A stretch of DNA of 63,787 nucleotides from Anaerolineaceae bacterium (GCA_007693385.1 REDR01000046.1:1-63787); one strand, 5' to 3'. Shown: positions 18,176 to 26,748, numbered from the stretch's first letter. The notes: generated from the letters alone by a model not told the origin. A program made the numbers and translations.

Positions 18176-18826
18176 GTGTTAGAGACAAGTGGCCTATATT
18201 ATCCGAACCGTTTTTTGCGGATGTTGCTAGTCGCTATGCTGGATGTGCTGGGTGAGAATGGCGCTGTCGCCGTCTTGAAGCTGGCCGGTCTGCCGGACTA
18301 TACCCGCACACCTCCCGCCGACACACTGGCGCGGGACATCGACTTCGCGCAGTTGGCCGCCATCAATATCGCGCTTGAAGATGTCTACGGTGTCCGTAGC
18401 GGGCGCGATCTAGCTTTGCGTATCGGGCAATCGTTCGTCAGCGTCGGCGGGCTATCGCGCTTCGGGGCGATGGTCGGCATGTGCGCTCCGGCGTTTCAGG
18501 CGTTGCCGATTCAACAGCGCGTGCGCATGGGGCTAGAAGCATTCGCCGCGATCTTCAATCGCTTCACCGACCAGATCACACAGGTTCGGGAAGATGACGG
18601 CGTTTACGTCCTCACCGTCAAGCCTAGCCCGATGACGTGGGGACGCCCGCCGGACTCCGCCGCGAATGCGATGTTGACCGGCATGATTAACGGGGCGCTT
18701 GACTGGGCGACACAGGGCGCTCAATTTGATGTGCGCGAGAGAACACCGAACGCGGGCGCGGGCGATTCCCTGTCCGCTACCGCCTTTATAATCAACAAAA
18801 ATCCGATAGGGCCGATAGGGGGTTAA
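18176..18826 (+). CDS. V4R-like sensory domain protein without the usual Cys
   Basis: The 216-residue protein starts at a GTG 14 bases after the Roadblock gene. The N-terminal part (residues 1-110) contains LYYPNRFLRMLLVAMLDVLG and an EDVYGVRSGRDLALRIG segment, as in V4R/heme-NO-binding-like proteins. The C-terminal half (SPMTWGRPPDSAANAMLTGMINGAL ... AGAGDSLSATAFII) aligns in pattern with the V4R ligand-binding domain, but the conserved Cys of that domain are replaced by other residues. V4R domains bind small hydrophobic molecules or metals. A role as ligand sensor feeding the Roadblock and response regulator partners is inferred from gene order. Confidence 0.6.
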   Translation: MLETSGLYYPNRFLRMLLVAMLDVLGENGAVAVLKLAGLPDYTRTPPADTLARDIDFAQLAAINIALEDVYGVRSGRDLALRIGQSFVSVGGLSRFGAMVGMCAPAFQALPIQQRVRMGLEAFAAIFNRFTDQITQVREDDGVYVLTVKPSPMTWGRPPDSAANAMLTGMINGALDWATQGAQFDVRERTPNAGAGDSLSATAFIINKNPIGPIGG

Positions 18827-18831
18827 CTGCT

Positions 18832-19689
18832 TTGGATAAGCCGCAGATTCTGATTGTCGAGGACGATCTCGACCTTTCCGAGATGCTCAGCACCTATTTC
18901 CGCGTGCAGAATTACGAAGTGCTGACCGCCGCATGGGGCGAGGAAGCCTTAGCCCTCAGCCGCGAACACGACATTGATCTGTTTGTGCTGGACATCCGCC
19001 TACCCGACATCGACGGCTATGAAGTCTGTCGCCAGCTTCGCATCCAGCGCCGCACGCAGAACACGCCGATCATCTTCCTGACCGAAAAGCGTGACCGCGT
19101 GGACAAGTTGCAGGGGCTAGAGCTGGGCGTGGTGGACTACATCACCAAGCCGTTTGATATTCAGGAGCTACGCCTGCGCGTGCGTAATGCCATCAGCCGC
19201 GTTAACCGGCAAGCGCTGGTCAATCCGGTGACGGACTTGCCCGAAGGCGAAATGGTGGACGAGCGCATCCGCACCGCGATGCTCAACATCACGCGCTGGA
19301 CGGCGCTACAGATCAGCATCACCACGCTCAACACCTTCCGCGAGATGTACGGCTTCGTCGCGGCGGATGACGTGTTGCGGGCGGTCACGCTGATGATCCG
19401 TAACGCGGTGCGCGAACACGGCACGCCCGATGATTACATCGGCCATCTAGGGCCGGAGGATTTCATCATCATGACGCAGGCCGATAACGTCGAAGCGATC
19501 CGCGAGCGCATTCAGCGCCGCGTCGAGCAATCCCGCGAATACTTCTACCCGCTAAAAGATCGTGACCGCGCCCGCGAAGCGATGGAGGCGAATTATCTGC
19601 GCTTGCAGACCGCCATCGTCGATCACACCGACAACATCCCCGATGATGTCGATTTTATACGGTCTTTGCTGGCGGATCGTCTGTCCTGA
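18832..19689 (+). CDS. Response regulator with degenerate GGDEF-like output
   Basis: The 285 residues have a full receiver domain: acidic pair DD at 11-12, phospho-acceptor Asp54 in VLDIRLPD, Thr84 in FLTEK and Lys106 in ITKPFD. Residues 130-260 follow the outline of a GGDEF domain (NPVTDLPEGEMVDERI in place of the LTGLPNR motif), but the catalytic loop is GPEDF at 207-211, not GGDEF. It is therefore unlikely to make cyclic di-GMP and may bind a nucleotide or act by protein contact. It starts at a TTG. No kinase is adjacent; partner kinases could be those at 24384, 54844 or 58691. Confidence 0.85.
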   Translation: MDKPQILIVEDDLDLSEMLSTYFRVQNYEVLTAAWGEEALALSREHDIDLFVLDIRLPDIDGYEVCRQLRIQRRTQNTPIIFLTEKRDRVDKLQGLELGVVDYITKPFDIQELRLRVRNAISRVNRQALVNPVTDLPEGEMVDERIRTAMLNITRWTALQISITTLNTFREMYGFVAADDVLRAVTLMIRNAVREHGTPDDYIGHLGPEDFIIMTQADNVEAIRERIQRRVEQSREYFYPLKDRDRAREAMEANYLRLQTAIVDHTDNIPDDVDFIRSLLADRLS

Positions 19690-19694
19690 TGCCT

Positions 19695-19718
19695 GTAGGG
19701 GCGCAATACATTGCGCCC
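19695..19718. repeat. Dispersed palindrome copy
   Basis: GTAGGGGCGCAATACATTGCGCCC begins 6 bases after the response regulator stop. The arms GGGCGCAAT/ATTGCGCCC are nearly perfect inverses. It lies between convergent genes and may work as a terminator. Confidence 0.75.
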
Positions 19719-19754
19719 GCGTTAGACCATCGTTGATCGGGTTGGATGGCGATT

Positions 19755-20822
19755 TCACCATCCGCCCGTCAGCAGATGCGGCAGGGGACGCCCCTGCACG
19801 ATCTTTAGGAGCACTTCCAGCGTCATCAGCGCTGAAAGATTGTGGACGCTGTGCCCGCGCTGGAACGCGGTAGATTGCGTATAGTCCGGAGGCCGGAAGC
19901 CGGTCATGTGCACGCGATCCGCCGCCAGCCCGCGATTGGGCAACGTCTCCGCCAGCAGGTCATAATCCAGCAACGGCAGATTGAACTCCGCCGCAACCTC
20001 ACGGATGATGCTGTTGTTGGCGTCGTGTGCGCCCTCAAAGCGATCTGCCTTCGTGCCCAGCACCGGCACGACGCCGCGCTCGATGCAATACAACACGATC
20101 AAACGCAGGTTACGCCGCACGGCGGCCACCGCGCCCGCGTCGTTGGAGCCGAGCCGGATGAAGATGAACGCCGGATTGTGCAGGCGAATCTCACACGCGA
20201 GGATATGCTCACCGCCCAGACATCCGCCACCGCTCCACATCGGATCAAGCACCGACCACGTATGCAGGCCGACGCGCACCGCGACGCTCTCCCGTCCGAA
20301 CGAGCCGCGAAAGTAGTCAATCGTCGGCTGTAGATAGTCATACGCGCCCAGATAGTAGCGCCCGCTATCGAAGTCCGCCATGAAATACGGGTGCGCGATA
20401 GTGCTATCGCCCAGCTTGGCGAACGCCTGCGGGTTGCGTCCCTGCGTTTGTCCGCGCCTGTAGATGATGCGTACCTGATCGACTATCGCCGGATTCAGCC
20501 GTAGAAAGTGCCCGATGTGTACGCCGTTGATGTGATCGACGCGGGGGGCGGGCGGCGGCGTCGCCGTCGGCGGGAAGCTAGTCGGGATGTAGCGCGGCGC
20601 TTCGTCTTGATACGGCGCGATGGTTGGCGCGGCGCGGGCGGGAGTCGGCGTGACTTGGCTGACGACGGGCGGCCCGGCGGTGGGCGGGACGGGCGCGGGC
20701 AGGTCATCGGCGGCGGTGTTGTTCAACCGCCACAGCACAACCCCCAGCCCGACGACGCCCAATATCAGCAAGCCGAAGAACAGCGCCCCCCATCTGGCAT
20801 CACGGCGCAAGATGTCGCGCAT
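19755..20822 (-). CDS. Membrane-anchored SGNH-type hydrolase-like protein
   Basis: The 355 residues start with a cytosolic arginine-rich tip, one transmembrane helix (about 11-32) and a Pro/Thr/Ala-rich linker (40-95). The outer domain has SGNH marks: Ser140 in KLGDS, Asn227/Asp228 in RLGSND, and Asp302 and His305 in DRVH. Family members hydrolyse ester or acetyl groups on lipids, glycans or peptides; the substrate here is unknown. It is the last gene of a probable operon with metG and the metallophosphoesterase (15-base gap), which looks like convenience clustering rather than a pathway. Confidence 0.75.
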   Translation of the reverse strand: MRDILRRDARWGALFFGLLILGVVGLGVVLWRLNNTAADDLPAPVPPTAGPPVVSQVTPTPARAAPTIAPYQDEAPRYIPTSFPPTATPPPAPRVDHINGVHIGHFLRLNPAIVDQVRIIYRRGQTQGRNPQAFAKLGDSTIAHPYFMADFDSGRYYLGAYDYLQPTIDYFRGSFGRESVAVRVGLHTWSVLDPMWSGGGCLGGEHILACEIRLHNPAFIFIRLGSNDAGAVAAVRRNLRLIVLYCIERGVVPVLGTKADRFEGAHDANNSIIREVAAEFNLPLLDYDLLAETLPNRGLAADRVHMTGFRPPDYTQSTAFQRGHSVHNLSALMTLEVLLKIVQGRPLPHLLTGGW

Positions 20823-20837
20823 CGCTTTGTCGCCTCA

Positions 20838-21524
20838 TCATTCCATCGGCTGTAGTTTTTGCTGTAAGCGCCGCCAGTGTGGTTGCCGCGCTTTGACCGT
20901 CACAAAGCGAAATTCCGGCAACCAGATGGCGCTCAGCTTGCCGCCATACACGCACCCGCTATCCAGCCCGAACACACGATCACGATAGTGAAACGGGCGA
21001 CCTTTGCCGGACATATCCTTATGCCCGACGATGATCGGCACGCCGCCGTCGTACAATTCCCACCACGGACGGCGATAGCGATTTTTGAGGTAGCTGGATG
21101 CGCCCATCGTGCCGACCAGTACGCGATGTTTCTGTTGCGTCAACGGGATGCCCGGCTCGAAATAGGCGTGCGCCAGTATCGCCTCCGGCAGGCGGATGCA
21201 ATCCGGCAGGCTGTCCATGTAGGCCACCGCGTCATCATAATCCGCGCCGAATTGCCAGCGCGTCATCATCATCGAGACGGTGGGCTGATAATTCTGGTGG
21301 CGGGCGCGGATGTGCTTGTGCTCATGATTGCCCAGCACCGCCCGCACGCGATACTGGGAGTTATACCGGAAGAAATCCAGCACGCGGGCGGAATCCGGGC
21401 CGCGATTGACCATATCGCCTAACGAGATGATCTGGTCGTCGTCGTTCACGCCTGCCTTATCCAGCAATTTCATCATTTCTTTGTAACATCCGTGGATGTC
21501 ACCGATGACCAGTGTCCGGCTCAT
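20838..21524 (-). CDS. Metallophosphoesterase (Ser/Thr phosphatase or ApaH-like)
   Basis: The 228-residue protein carries the calcineurin-type metal motifs GDIHG, GDMVNRG, GNHE, a later GHKD and the C-terminal GLDSGCVYGG. Together these place it in the PrpA/ApaH-like branch, which dephosphorylates phosphoproteins or splits diadenosine tetraphosphate. I chose the ATG at 21524; an in-frame TTG at 21542 would overlap the metG stop by a few bases and is possible. Neither has a strong ribosome site, which suits coupling to metG translation. Linkage to an aminoacyl-tRNA synthetase is notable because synthetases make Ap4A, so an Ap4A-hydrolase role is tempting but unproven. Confidence 0.85.
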   Translation of the reverse strand: MSRTLVIGDIHGCYKEMMKLLDKAGVNDDDQIISLGDMVNRGPDSARVLDFFRYNSQYRVRAVLGNHEHKHIRARHQNYQPTVSMMMTRWQFGADYDDAVAYMDSLPDCIRLPEAILAHAYFEPGIPLTQQKHRVLVGTMGASSYLKNRYRRPWWELYDGGVPIIVGHKDMSGKGRPFHYRDRVFGLDSGCVYGGKLSAIWLPEFRFVTVKARQPHWRRLQQKLQPME

Positions 21525-21538
21525 GCTGTCGCTTTCAC

Positions 21539-23365
21539 TCAATCTTGCTCTAAAATCGGCATCTCTTCGCGTGGCTTGCCCAGAAAACCGCGCTCATATT
21601 CCACCACATCCTCATCGAGTTTGGTGAATAGCGGTGACGGCTTGCGGAGCTTCTGGCCGGACTGTAACGCGCTGACCTCCCAGCGCCCGATGGCGGCGCT
21701 CCCGTCGTAGACCAGCGCCCGATGCGAGCGCATCTCCTCCGCATATTCGACGATGTTCAAATCACCGAACAACTGCCCATCATAGCCCAGATATTCATGG
21801 ACTTCCTGCGAGCTAAACGGCAGATAGGGCGCTAAGGCGGTCTTCAAGTTGTCGATCACGCGCAGGATGGTGTACACCGTCCGCGCCGCGCCCGCCTCAT
21901 CGGTCTTGATCGTCTTCCACGGCTCGGTTTCGTTGAGGTAGGCGTTCGCCTCGCGCACGACGCCCAGCGCCACATCCAGACCTTCCTTCAGGCGCACGCG
22001 CTCAATCAACGCGCCGACGCGCTCGATCGCTTCTTCACTGCGGGCGATGATGGCCTGATCTTGCTCGGTCAGCGTATCATACGCGGGCACGACGCCCGCG
22101 TAGCGCTTATACGCGAAGCCCAGCATCCGATTGACCAGATTGCCCCACGCCGCCACCAGCTCGTTATTCACGCGGGTGACGAAGCCCTCCCAGCTAAAAT
22201 CAGTATCCGATGATTCGGGGAAGGAGCGCGCCACGTAGAAGCGGAGCGCGTCCGCCTGATAGCGGGCGAGTACATCCGGCGCCCAGATCGCCCAATTGCG
22301 GCTCTTGGAGAATTGCTTGCCCTCAATGTTCATGAATTCGTTGGCTGGCACGTTGTAGGGCAGGTTAAGCGGCGTGTCGTCGCCGTCATTGTACAGCCCG
22401 TTAATGCCGATCAACTCCGCCGGCCAGATCACGGTATGGAACGGGATGTTGTCCTTGCCGATGAAGTAATACGTCTCCGCGTCGGGATTATACCACCATT
22501 TTTTCCACTCGTCGGGCTGGCCGATGTTCTTCGCCCATTCGACGCTGGCGGTGAAATAGCCATTGACCGCCTCGAACCACACATAAATCCGCTTATCTTC
22601 CCAGCCTTCAAGCGGCACGCTCACGCCCCAGTCCAGATCGCGGGTGTATGCCCGCCCGCGCAAGCCTTCATCGACGCCCTTTTTAATCAGGTTGCGCGTG
22701 AAATTGACCACGTTTGGCCGCCAACGCTCTTGATTTTGCTTCAGATATTCCAGCAACCCCTGCGCGGTCTGGCTGAGGTCGAGAAAGTAATGCTCGCTCT
22801 CGCGCACGATCAGCCGATCATCGGGGTCGTTGCGGTTGTGCGGGTCGATCAATTTGGTAGCGTCCATCAGATTGCTACAGTTATCACACTGGTCGCCGCG
22901 TGCGCTCTCATAGCCGCAGATGTAGCATGTGCCCTCCACGTAGCGATCCGGCAAAAAGCGGCTTTCGCGCTCGCTATACAGCAGTTTTTGCTTCTCTTTG
23001 TACAGATAATCGCGCTCGTATAGCTTCAAGAAAATATCCTGCGCGATGCGGTGATGGTTCTCGGTGTCGGTGTGCGAGAACAGATCATAGCTGATGCCCA
23101 GCACTTTCTGCGTCTGCAAGAAGCGCTCGTGATAATGCTCGAATACCTCACGCGGGGAGATGCCGCGCCTGTCGGCTTCGAGGCTAATCGGCGTGCCGTG
23201 CGTATCCGAGCCGGACACCATCAGCACCCGGTTCCCCTTCAGGCGATGGTAACGGGCGAAGATGTCGGCGGGTAGATACGCGCCCGCCAGATGGCCGACG
23301 TGTAAATCGCCGTTGGCATACGGCCACGCCACAGAAACATGGATATACTTCGGTTGGTCGGTCAT
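21539..23365 (-). CDS. metG: Methionyl-tRNA synthetase
   Basis: The 608-residue class I synthetase shows HVGH (residues 22-25) for the HIGH motif and KQFSKS (350-355) for KMSKS, with a Met-type zinc knuckle CYICGYESARGDQCDNC. The anticodon-binding helical domain follows, with NRMLGFAYKRY and an ending near residue 608. The C-terminal EMAP-like extension found in some bacterial enzymes is absent. It charges tRNA-Met with methionine in the cytosol. It is the first gene of a three-gene minus-strand unit and is preceded by a long leader with a terminator hairpin between the promoter and the start codon, suggesting transcription attenuation. Confidence 0.96.
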   Translation of the reverse strand: MTDQPKYIHVSVAWPYANGDLHVGHLAGAYLPADIFARYHRLKGNRVLMVSGSDTHGTPISLEADRRGISPREVFEHYHERFLQTQKVLGISYDLFSHTDTENHHRIAQDIFLKLYERDYLYKEKQKLLYSERESRFLPDRYVEGTCYICGYESARGDQCDNCSNLMDATKLIDPHNRNDPDDRLIVRESEHYFLDLSQTAQGLLEYLKQNQERWRPNVVNFTRNLIKKGVDEGLRGRAYTRDLDWGVSVPLEGWEDKRIYVWFEAVNGYFTASVEWAKNIGQPDEWKKWWYNPDAETYYFIGKDNIPFHTVIWPAELIGINGLYNDGDDTPLNLPYNVPANEFMNIEGKQFSKSRNWAIWAPDVLARYQADALRFYVARSFPESSDTDFSWEGFVTRVNNELVAAWGNLVNRMLGFAYKRYAGVVPAYDTLTEQDQAIIARSEEAIERVGALIERVRLKEGLDVALGVVREANAYLNETEPWKTIKTDEAGAARTVYTILRVIDNLKTALAPYLPFSSQEVHEYLGYDGQLFGDLNIVEYAEEMRSHRALVYDGSAAIGRWEVSALQSGQKLRKPSPLFTKLDEDVVEYERGFLGKPREEMPILEQD

Positions 23366-23403
23366 AATGATCCTTTCCTAAAGGTACGCCTGATTCTAAG
23401 CAA

Positions 23404-23443
23404 CAAAAAACCGCCTGCCAATAGCAGACGGTCGGCGGTTTTT
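23404..23443 (-). terminator. Intrinsic terminator inside the metG leader
   Basis: On the minus strand AAAAACCGCC (23443-23434) pairs with GGCGGTTTTT (23415-23406), and the T-run continues to TTTTTTGTTG. It sits about 40 bases before the metG ATG with no minus-strand gene upstream, so it must act on the metG leader transcript itself. The stem would also work on the plus strand. Confidence 0.75.
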
Positions 23444-23596
23444 CAAATATACGCCCTAAACAGCCCTCAGGCCATCGCGCATACAATCAGCCGTCTGCAA
23501 CAACGCAAGCGACGGCCTGACATTCGTCCGTTGATTGATTGCTGACTGCTGTTCATCGCGTGTGTGCGCTCCACAATTCCAGATAATGACGTGTAC
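23404..23596 (-). promoter_or_regulatory. Attenuator-like leader of metG
   Basis: The leader RNA can form a 12-base-pair stem (minus-strand 23520-23509 with 23478-23467, one G-U). The loop of that stem holds GCAGACGG (23498-23491), which is complementary to CCGTCTGC (23431-23424) in the terminator loop. An inner stem GCCGTC/GACGGC competes with that pairing. A 29-codon ORF (ATG at 23556, TGA at 23467) with three Met codons spans the same stem and could be a leader peptide. I see no T-box sequence and no familiar SAM riboswitch core. The exact mechanism is unknown. Confidence 0.5.
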
Positions 23597-23602
23597 ATGC
23601 GG

Positions 23603-23633
23603 ATTATACCACAATTCGAACCTAACTACTCAA
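23603..23633 (-). promoter_or_regulatory. Promoter for metG
   Basis: Reading the minus strand, TTGAGT (23633-23628), a 19-base spacer and a perfect TATAAT (23608-23603) preceded by TGG (extended -10). The predicted start is near 23596, giving a leader of roughly 230 bases before metG. Confidence 0.6.
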
Positions 23634-23652
23634 GCTACTTCTTTTGCATAAG

Positions 23653-23678
23653 CGTTTGAAGGGATGCAAAAGTCTTTT
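23653..23678. repeat. Second copy of the TTTGAA-GGAT-CAAA-GTCTTTT repeat
   Basis: It closely matches 9193-9217 and includes a small inverted repeat. It lies between the divergent metG and TetR promoters. Function unknown; dispersed intergenic repeats of this size can be remnants of mobile elements or protein-binding sites. Confidence 0.5.
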
Positions 23679-23712
23679 AAGAATCTTTCCCCATCTCTCA
23701 TCGCACGTCTAC

Positions 23713-23741
23713 TTGACACGCTATCGCTTACCCCGTAAGCT
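23713..23741 (+). promoter_or_regulatory. TetR gene promoter with candidate operator
   Basis: TTGACA (23713-23718), 17 bases, then TAAGCT (23736-23741). A perfect inverted repeat GCTTAC-CCC-GTAAGC (23726-23740) fills the spacer and overlaps the -10, the usual position for an autoregulatory TetR operator. Confidence 0.5.
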
Positions 23742-23783
23742 AATCGCTAACCTTGCGTTCGATCATAAAAGACGCCTTAACCG

Positions 23784-24374
23784 ATGGCAGACAGACAAAA
23801 CCGGCGCGACCTCATCATTCATACGGCGGCTACATTATTTCTGGAAAACAGCTATAACGCGACATCCGTCCGGCAGATAGCCGAGGCCGTCGGCGTCACC
23901 GAAGCCGCGCTGTATTATCATTTCAAAGATGGCAAGCGCGGGCTATTACAGGCCGTGCTGGAACATTACATGCCGAATCTCATCATCGTCGGGGAGCAAT
24001 GCGCTAGCGCCCCCACGCTGGCCGATTTCGTGCGCCAGTTCATCGCCGGTCAGGATACCGAACACAACCGCCAGAATTTTGACCGCCTGCGCTGGGTTCT
24101 GCTGGAATATCCCAACCTGAGCGCGGAGGAACAGGCCATCTTCCACCATAAAGCGCAAACCACACACGCCAAACTCACCGCGCTAGTCGGTCACTACGTC
24201 AGCGACGCGGCGAAAGCCGACAAACTGGCGTGGCTTTTGATCGCGCTACTTTTCGGCTACGGGCAGATGTTCTTCAACATGGGGTTGATGCAGGTCGCGC
24301 CACAGATGGAAGGTGAGGACGTGATCGCGCTGATCGGCGATCTATTCGGCGGGCAGGCCGACAAACAGACATAA
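23784..24374 (+). CDS. TetR/AcrR-family transcriptional regulator
   Basis: The 196-residue protein has an N-terminal TetR helix-turn-helix at about residues 10-55: RRDLIIHTAATLFLENSYNATSVRQ, then EAVGVTEAALYYHFKDGK. A helical ligand-binding domain follows, with low conservation as usual. It probably represses its own promoter through the inverted repeat at 23726-23740. No efflux pump or other classical TetR target is adjacent; the divergent neighbour is metG and the convergent one is the histidine kinase gene. The inducer is unknown. No strong ribosome site is visible before the ATG. Confidence 0.9.
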   Translation: MADRQNRRDLIIHTAATLFLENSYNATSVRQIAEAVGVTEAALYYHFKDGKRGLLQAVLEHYMPNLIIVGEQCASAPTLADFVRQFIAGQDTEHNRQNFDRLRWVLLEYPNLSAEEQAIFHHKAQTTHAKLTALVGHYVSDAAKADKLAWLLIALLFGYGQMFFNMGLMQVAPQMEGEDVIALIGDLFGGQADKQT

Positions 24375-24383
24375 GCGCCCACC

Positions 24384-25934
24384 CTAGCGCCGGTGATGCT
24401 CGTCGTCGCTGGTTTTCTTGCTATCCACAATTTGCAATTCTTTGGGCGGGCGTGGCTCGCCCCAGATTATCGCACGGCGCGGACGTGACGGCTTGCTGTC
24501 GGCGCGTTTGTGATGATGATTGCCTTCCTGTTCGTCGTAGGCCGGAATCGAGATGGTGAAGGTCGTCCCCTGTCCGTGCCGACTGCTGACGCTGATCGTG
24601 CCGTCGTGCGCCTCTACGATCCATTTTGCGATGGATAGCCCCAGCCCGAAGCCTTCATCGTCCCCGTGATGGCGCGAGCTTTCCGACTGGAAGAAGCGAT
24701 CAAAGACGTGCAACTTGTCCTCTTCGCTCAGGCCGATGCCGGTATCTTTCACCCACATCACCGCATGATGGTTGATGTACTCCAGCCCCAGCGTGATCTC
24801 GCCGCCGTCCGGCGTGAATTTAATTGCGTTGCTGACCAGATTATAGATCACCTGCTTGATGCGATCCGGGTCGCCGTTGATGCGTACCGGCTCAAAATGG
24901 CGGATGTGCAGGCGCAGATCACGGTTTTTCGCCAGCACCGCCACCTGCTCAAACGCTTCGGTCAGCACGCTGTCGAGGTCAATCGGGCACAGGTTGAAGT
25001 TGACGCCGCCATAATCCGCCCGCGCCAGCATCAGCAGATCGTTGACCAGCCGCGACATCCGCACCGCTTCGCTTTCGATAGCTTCCAGCGAGGACTCGTC
25101 CATGCCGTAGCGCCGCATCAGATCGCAGTGACCTTTAATCGCGGTTAATGGCGTGCGTAGCTCGTGGCTGATGTCGGCCACGAAGCGCTTCTGCACCGAG
25201 AATAATTGCTCGATGCGCTCCATCATCTGGTTGAACACGCTGGTTAATCGGCCTAGTTCGTCGTTCGGCCCTTGCCATTCCATGCGCGTTTGCAGGTTGT
25301 TGGTGTTGGCGATGGTGGCGGCGGCTTCTGTAATACCTTTGATCGGCTGTAATGCGCTGTGCGAGAACCACATGCTCAGACCGGCGGTGCCGATGATGGC
25401 GATACCGCACGCTACCAGCATCACCGCCAGCAGGGTGTCCGTCGCCTGATTCAACTGGTCAAGCCGCACCGCCACCTGAATATTGCCGACGACGCGCCCG
25501 CCACCGCTCGCGGTGATCGGCTTGGTCAGCACGCGCACATCCAGACCGGCGACCTGTGTCGTGCGGATGATGTCCTCTTGCGTGCCCAGTGAGGCGGCAT
25601 CCAGTGACGTATCGTTCAGCGCCTGTGCGGTCAGCGACGACTCTTTGAAGATCGCTTCGCCGTCCATGATCTCCCACGCCTGCACGTAGACGCCGGGGGC
25701 GCGGAGCGCGTCCAGCGATGCTAGCTCGATGTTCATGCGGGCGGGTGCGCCGAATGTGGGGTCGGGGTAAACGCGGCTATTGCGTACGATCAGGCTGGCC
25801 GTCTCGGTCAGGCCGTTGTCGATATTGCTGAGCATGGTGAAACGCATAACGCCGTAAGTAGCCGCCGCGAACAGCACAATCACCGCTGTCAGCAGGGCGG
25901 CATACCACAGCGTTAGCCGTTTCCTAATTGTCAT
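24384..25934 (-). CDS. Sensor histidine kinase, two-TM with HAMP domain
   Basis: The 516 residues comprise TM1 (about 10-32), an extracytoplasmic sensor region of about 130 residues, TM2 (about 165-188), a HAMP segment, the dimerisation and phosphotransfer domain with His257 in ADISHELRTPL, and an HATPase with the N, G1 and G2 boxes (NLVSNAIKF, VKDTGIGL, GFGLGLSIAKW). A basic, unstructured tail of about 50 residues ends the protein. It lies 30 bases downstream of an OmpR-type regulator, its expected partner. Sensor input is unknown. Layout is that of CusS/ArlS-like kinases; no metal-binding motif is evident. Confidence 0.93.
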   Translation of the reverse strand: MTIRKRLTLWYAALLTAVIVLFAAATYGVMRFTMLSNIDNGLTETASLIVRNSRVYPDPTFGAPARMNIELASLDALRAPGVYVQAWEIMDGEAIFKESSLTAQALNDTSLDAASLGTQEDIIRTTQVAGLDVRVLTKPITASGGGRVVGNIQVAVRLDQLNQATDTLLAVMLVACGIAIIGTAGLSMWFSHSALQPIKGITEAAATIANTNNLQTRMEWQGPNDELGRLTSVFNQMMERIEQLFSVQKRFVADISHELRTPLTAIKGHCDLMRRYGMDESSLEAIESEAVRMSRLVNDLLMLARADYGGVNFNLCPIDLDSVLTEAFEQVAVLAKNRDLRLHIRHFEPVRINGDPDRIKQVIYNLVSNAIKFTPDGGEITLGLEYINHHAVMWVKDTGIGLSEEDKLHVFDRFFQSESSRHHGDDEGFGLGLSIAKWIVEAHDGTISVSSRHGQGTTFTISIPAYDEQEGNHHHKRADSKPSRPRRAIIWGEPRPPKELQIVDSKKTSDDEHHRR

Positions 25935-25964
25935 AATGCTAAGCCGAACACTCGCTTGATCGCG

Positions 25965-26645
25965 CTATTCCTCACGTAGGACATAGCCAACGCCGCGTAC
26001 TGTATGGATCAGCCGCGCTTCAGATTCTGACTCGGTCTTCTGCCGTAAGTAGCGCACGTAAACTTCAATAATGTTGCTCTCCCCGCCGAAGTCGTAGCCC
26101 CACACGCGATCAAAGATCACATCACGGGTGAGTACCTGTCGCGGGTTACGCATGAATAGCTCGAGCAACTCGTACTCTTTAGCGGTCAGGTCGATGGCGC
26201 GTTCGCCACGATGGGCGCGGTGCGTGCCGGTATCCAGCGTCAGATCAGCAAAGCGCAGGATTTCCGGGCGCGATGTCGGCGTCACCCGCCGGAACAGAGC
26301 GCGTACACGCGCCATCAGTTCATCGACGGAGAACGGCTTGACCAGATAATCATCTGCGCCAGCGTCCAGTCCGGTCACGCGGTCATTGATGTCGTCCTTA
26401 GCGGTCAGCATCAGGATCGGCACATCGCTGGCCGCCCGCAGACGCTTACACACTTCCAGACCATCCAGCCCGGGCAACATCCAGTCCAGCACCACTAAGT
26501 CCGGCGGATTATCACGGGCGATGCTCAAGCCGGTCTGACCATCTCGCGCCACGTTGACGCGATACCCCTCGTAGATCAGCCCACGCTCAATAAATTGTGC
26601 GATTCGTGCCTCGTCTTCGATGACGAGAATTCTTTCACCAGACAT
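25965..26645 (-). CDS. OmpR/PhoB-family response regulator
   Basis: The 226 residues combine a receiver domain (DE at 11-12, phospho-acceptor Asp54 in VVLDWMLPG, Lys103 in LVKPF) and a winged-helix DNA-binding domain ([23 protein letters not shown] ... [11 protein letters not shown] ... [13 protein letters not shown]). GAGGAATG precedes the ATG. It is paired with the histidine kinase that follows by 30 bases, the usual regulator-kinase order. Target genes are unknown; the beta-propeller gene upstream on the same strand is a candidate only by position. Confidence 0.95.
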   Translation of the reverse strand: MSGERILVIEDEARIAQFIERGLIYEGYRVNVARDGQTGLSIARDNPPDLVVLDWMLPGLDGLEVCKRLRAASDVPILMLTAKDDINDRVTGLDAGADDYLVKPFSVDELMARVRALFRRVTPTSRPEILRFADLTLDTGTHRAHRGERAIDLTAKEYELLELFMRNPRQVLTRDVIFDRVWGYDFGGESNIIEVYVRYLRQKTESESEARLIHTVRGVGYVLREE

Positions 26646-26748
26646 ATTTCACATTCCTCTGAGTTGTGTAGAATTCTAATGTGCCTTCATGAGTAGGTTA
26701 CACACCTTGCATTAAAGCTGGCTAAATCCGATTTTGTCCGCGCAAAAT

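Noticed and set aside
23366-23640. T-box riboswitch upstream of metG
   Set aside because: The conserved T-box sequence (GGGTGGTACCGCG-like) is absent, so the leader was reported as an unassigned attenuator.
23600-23640. tRNA-like TTCGAAT element near the metG promoter
   Set aside because: There is no acceptor stem or anticodon arm around it; it overlaps the promoter.
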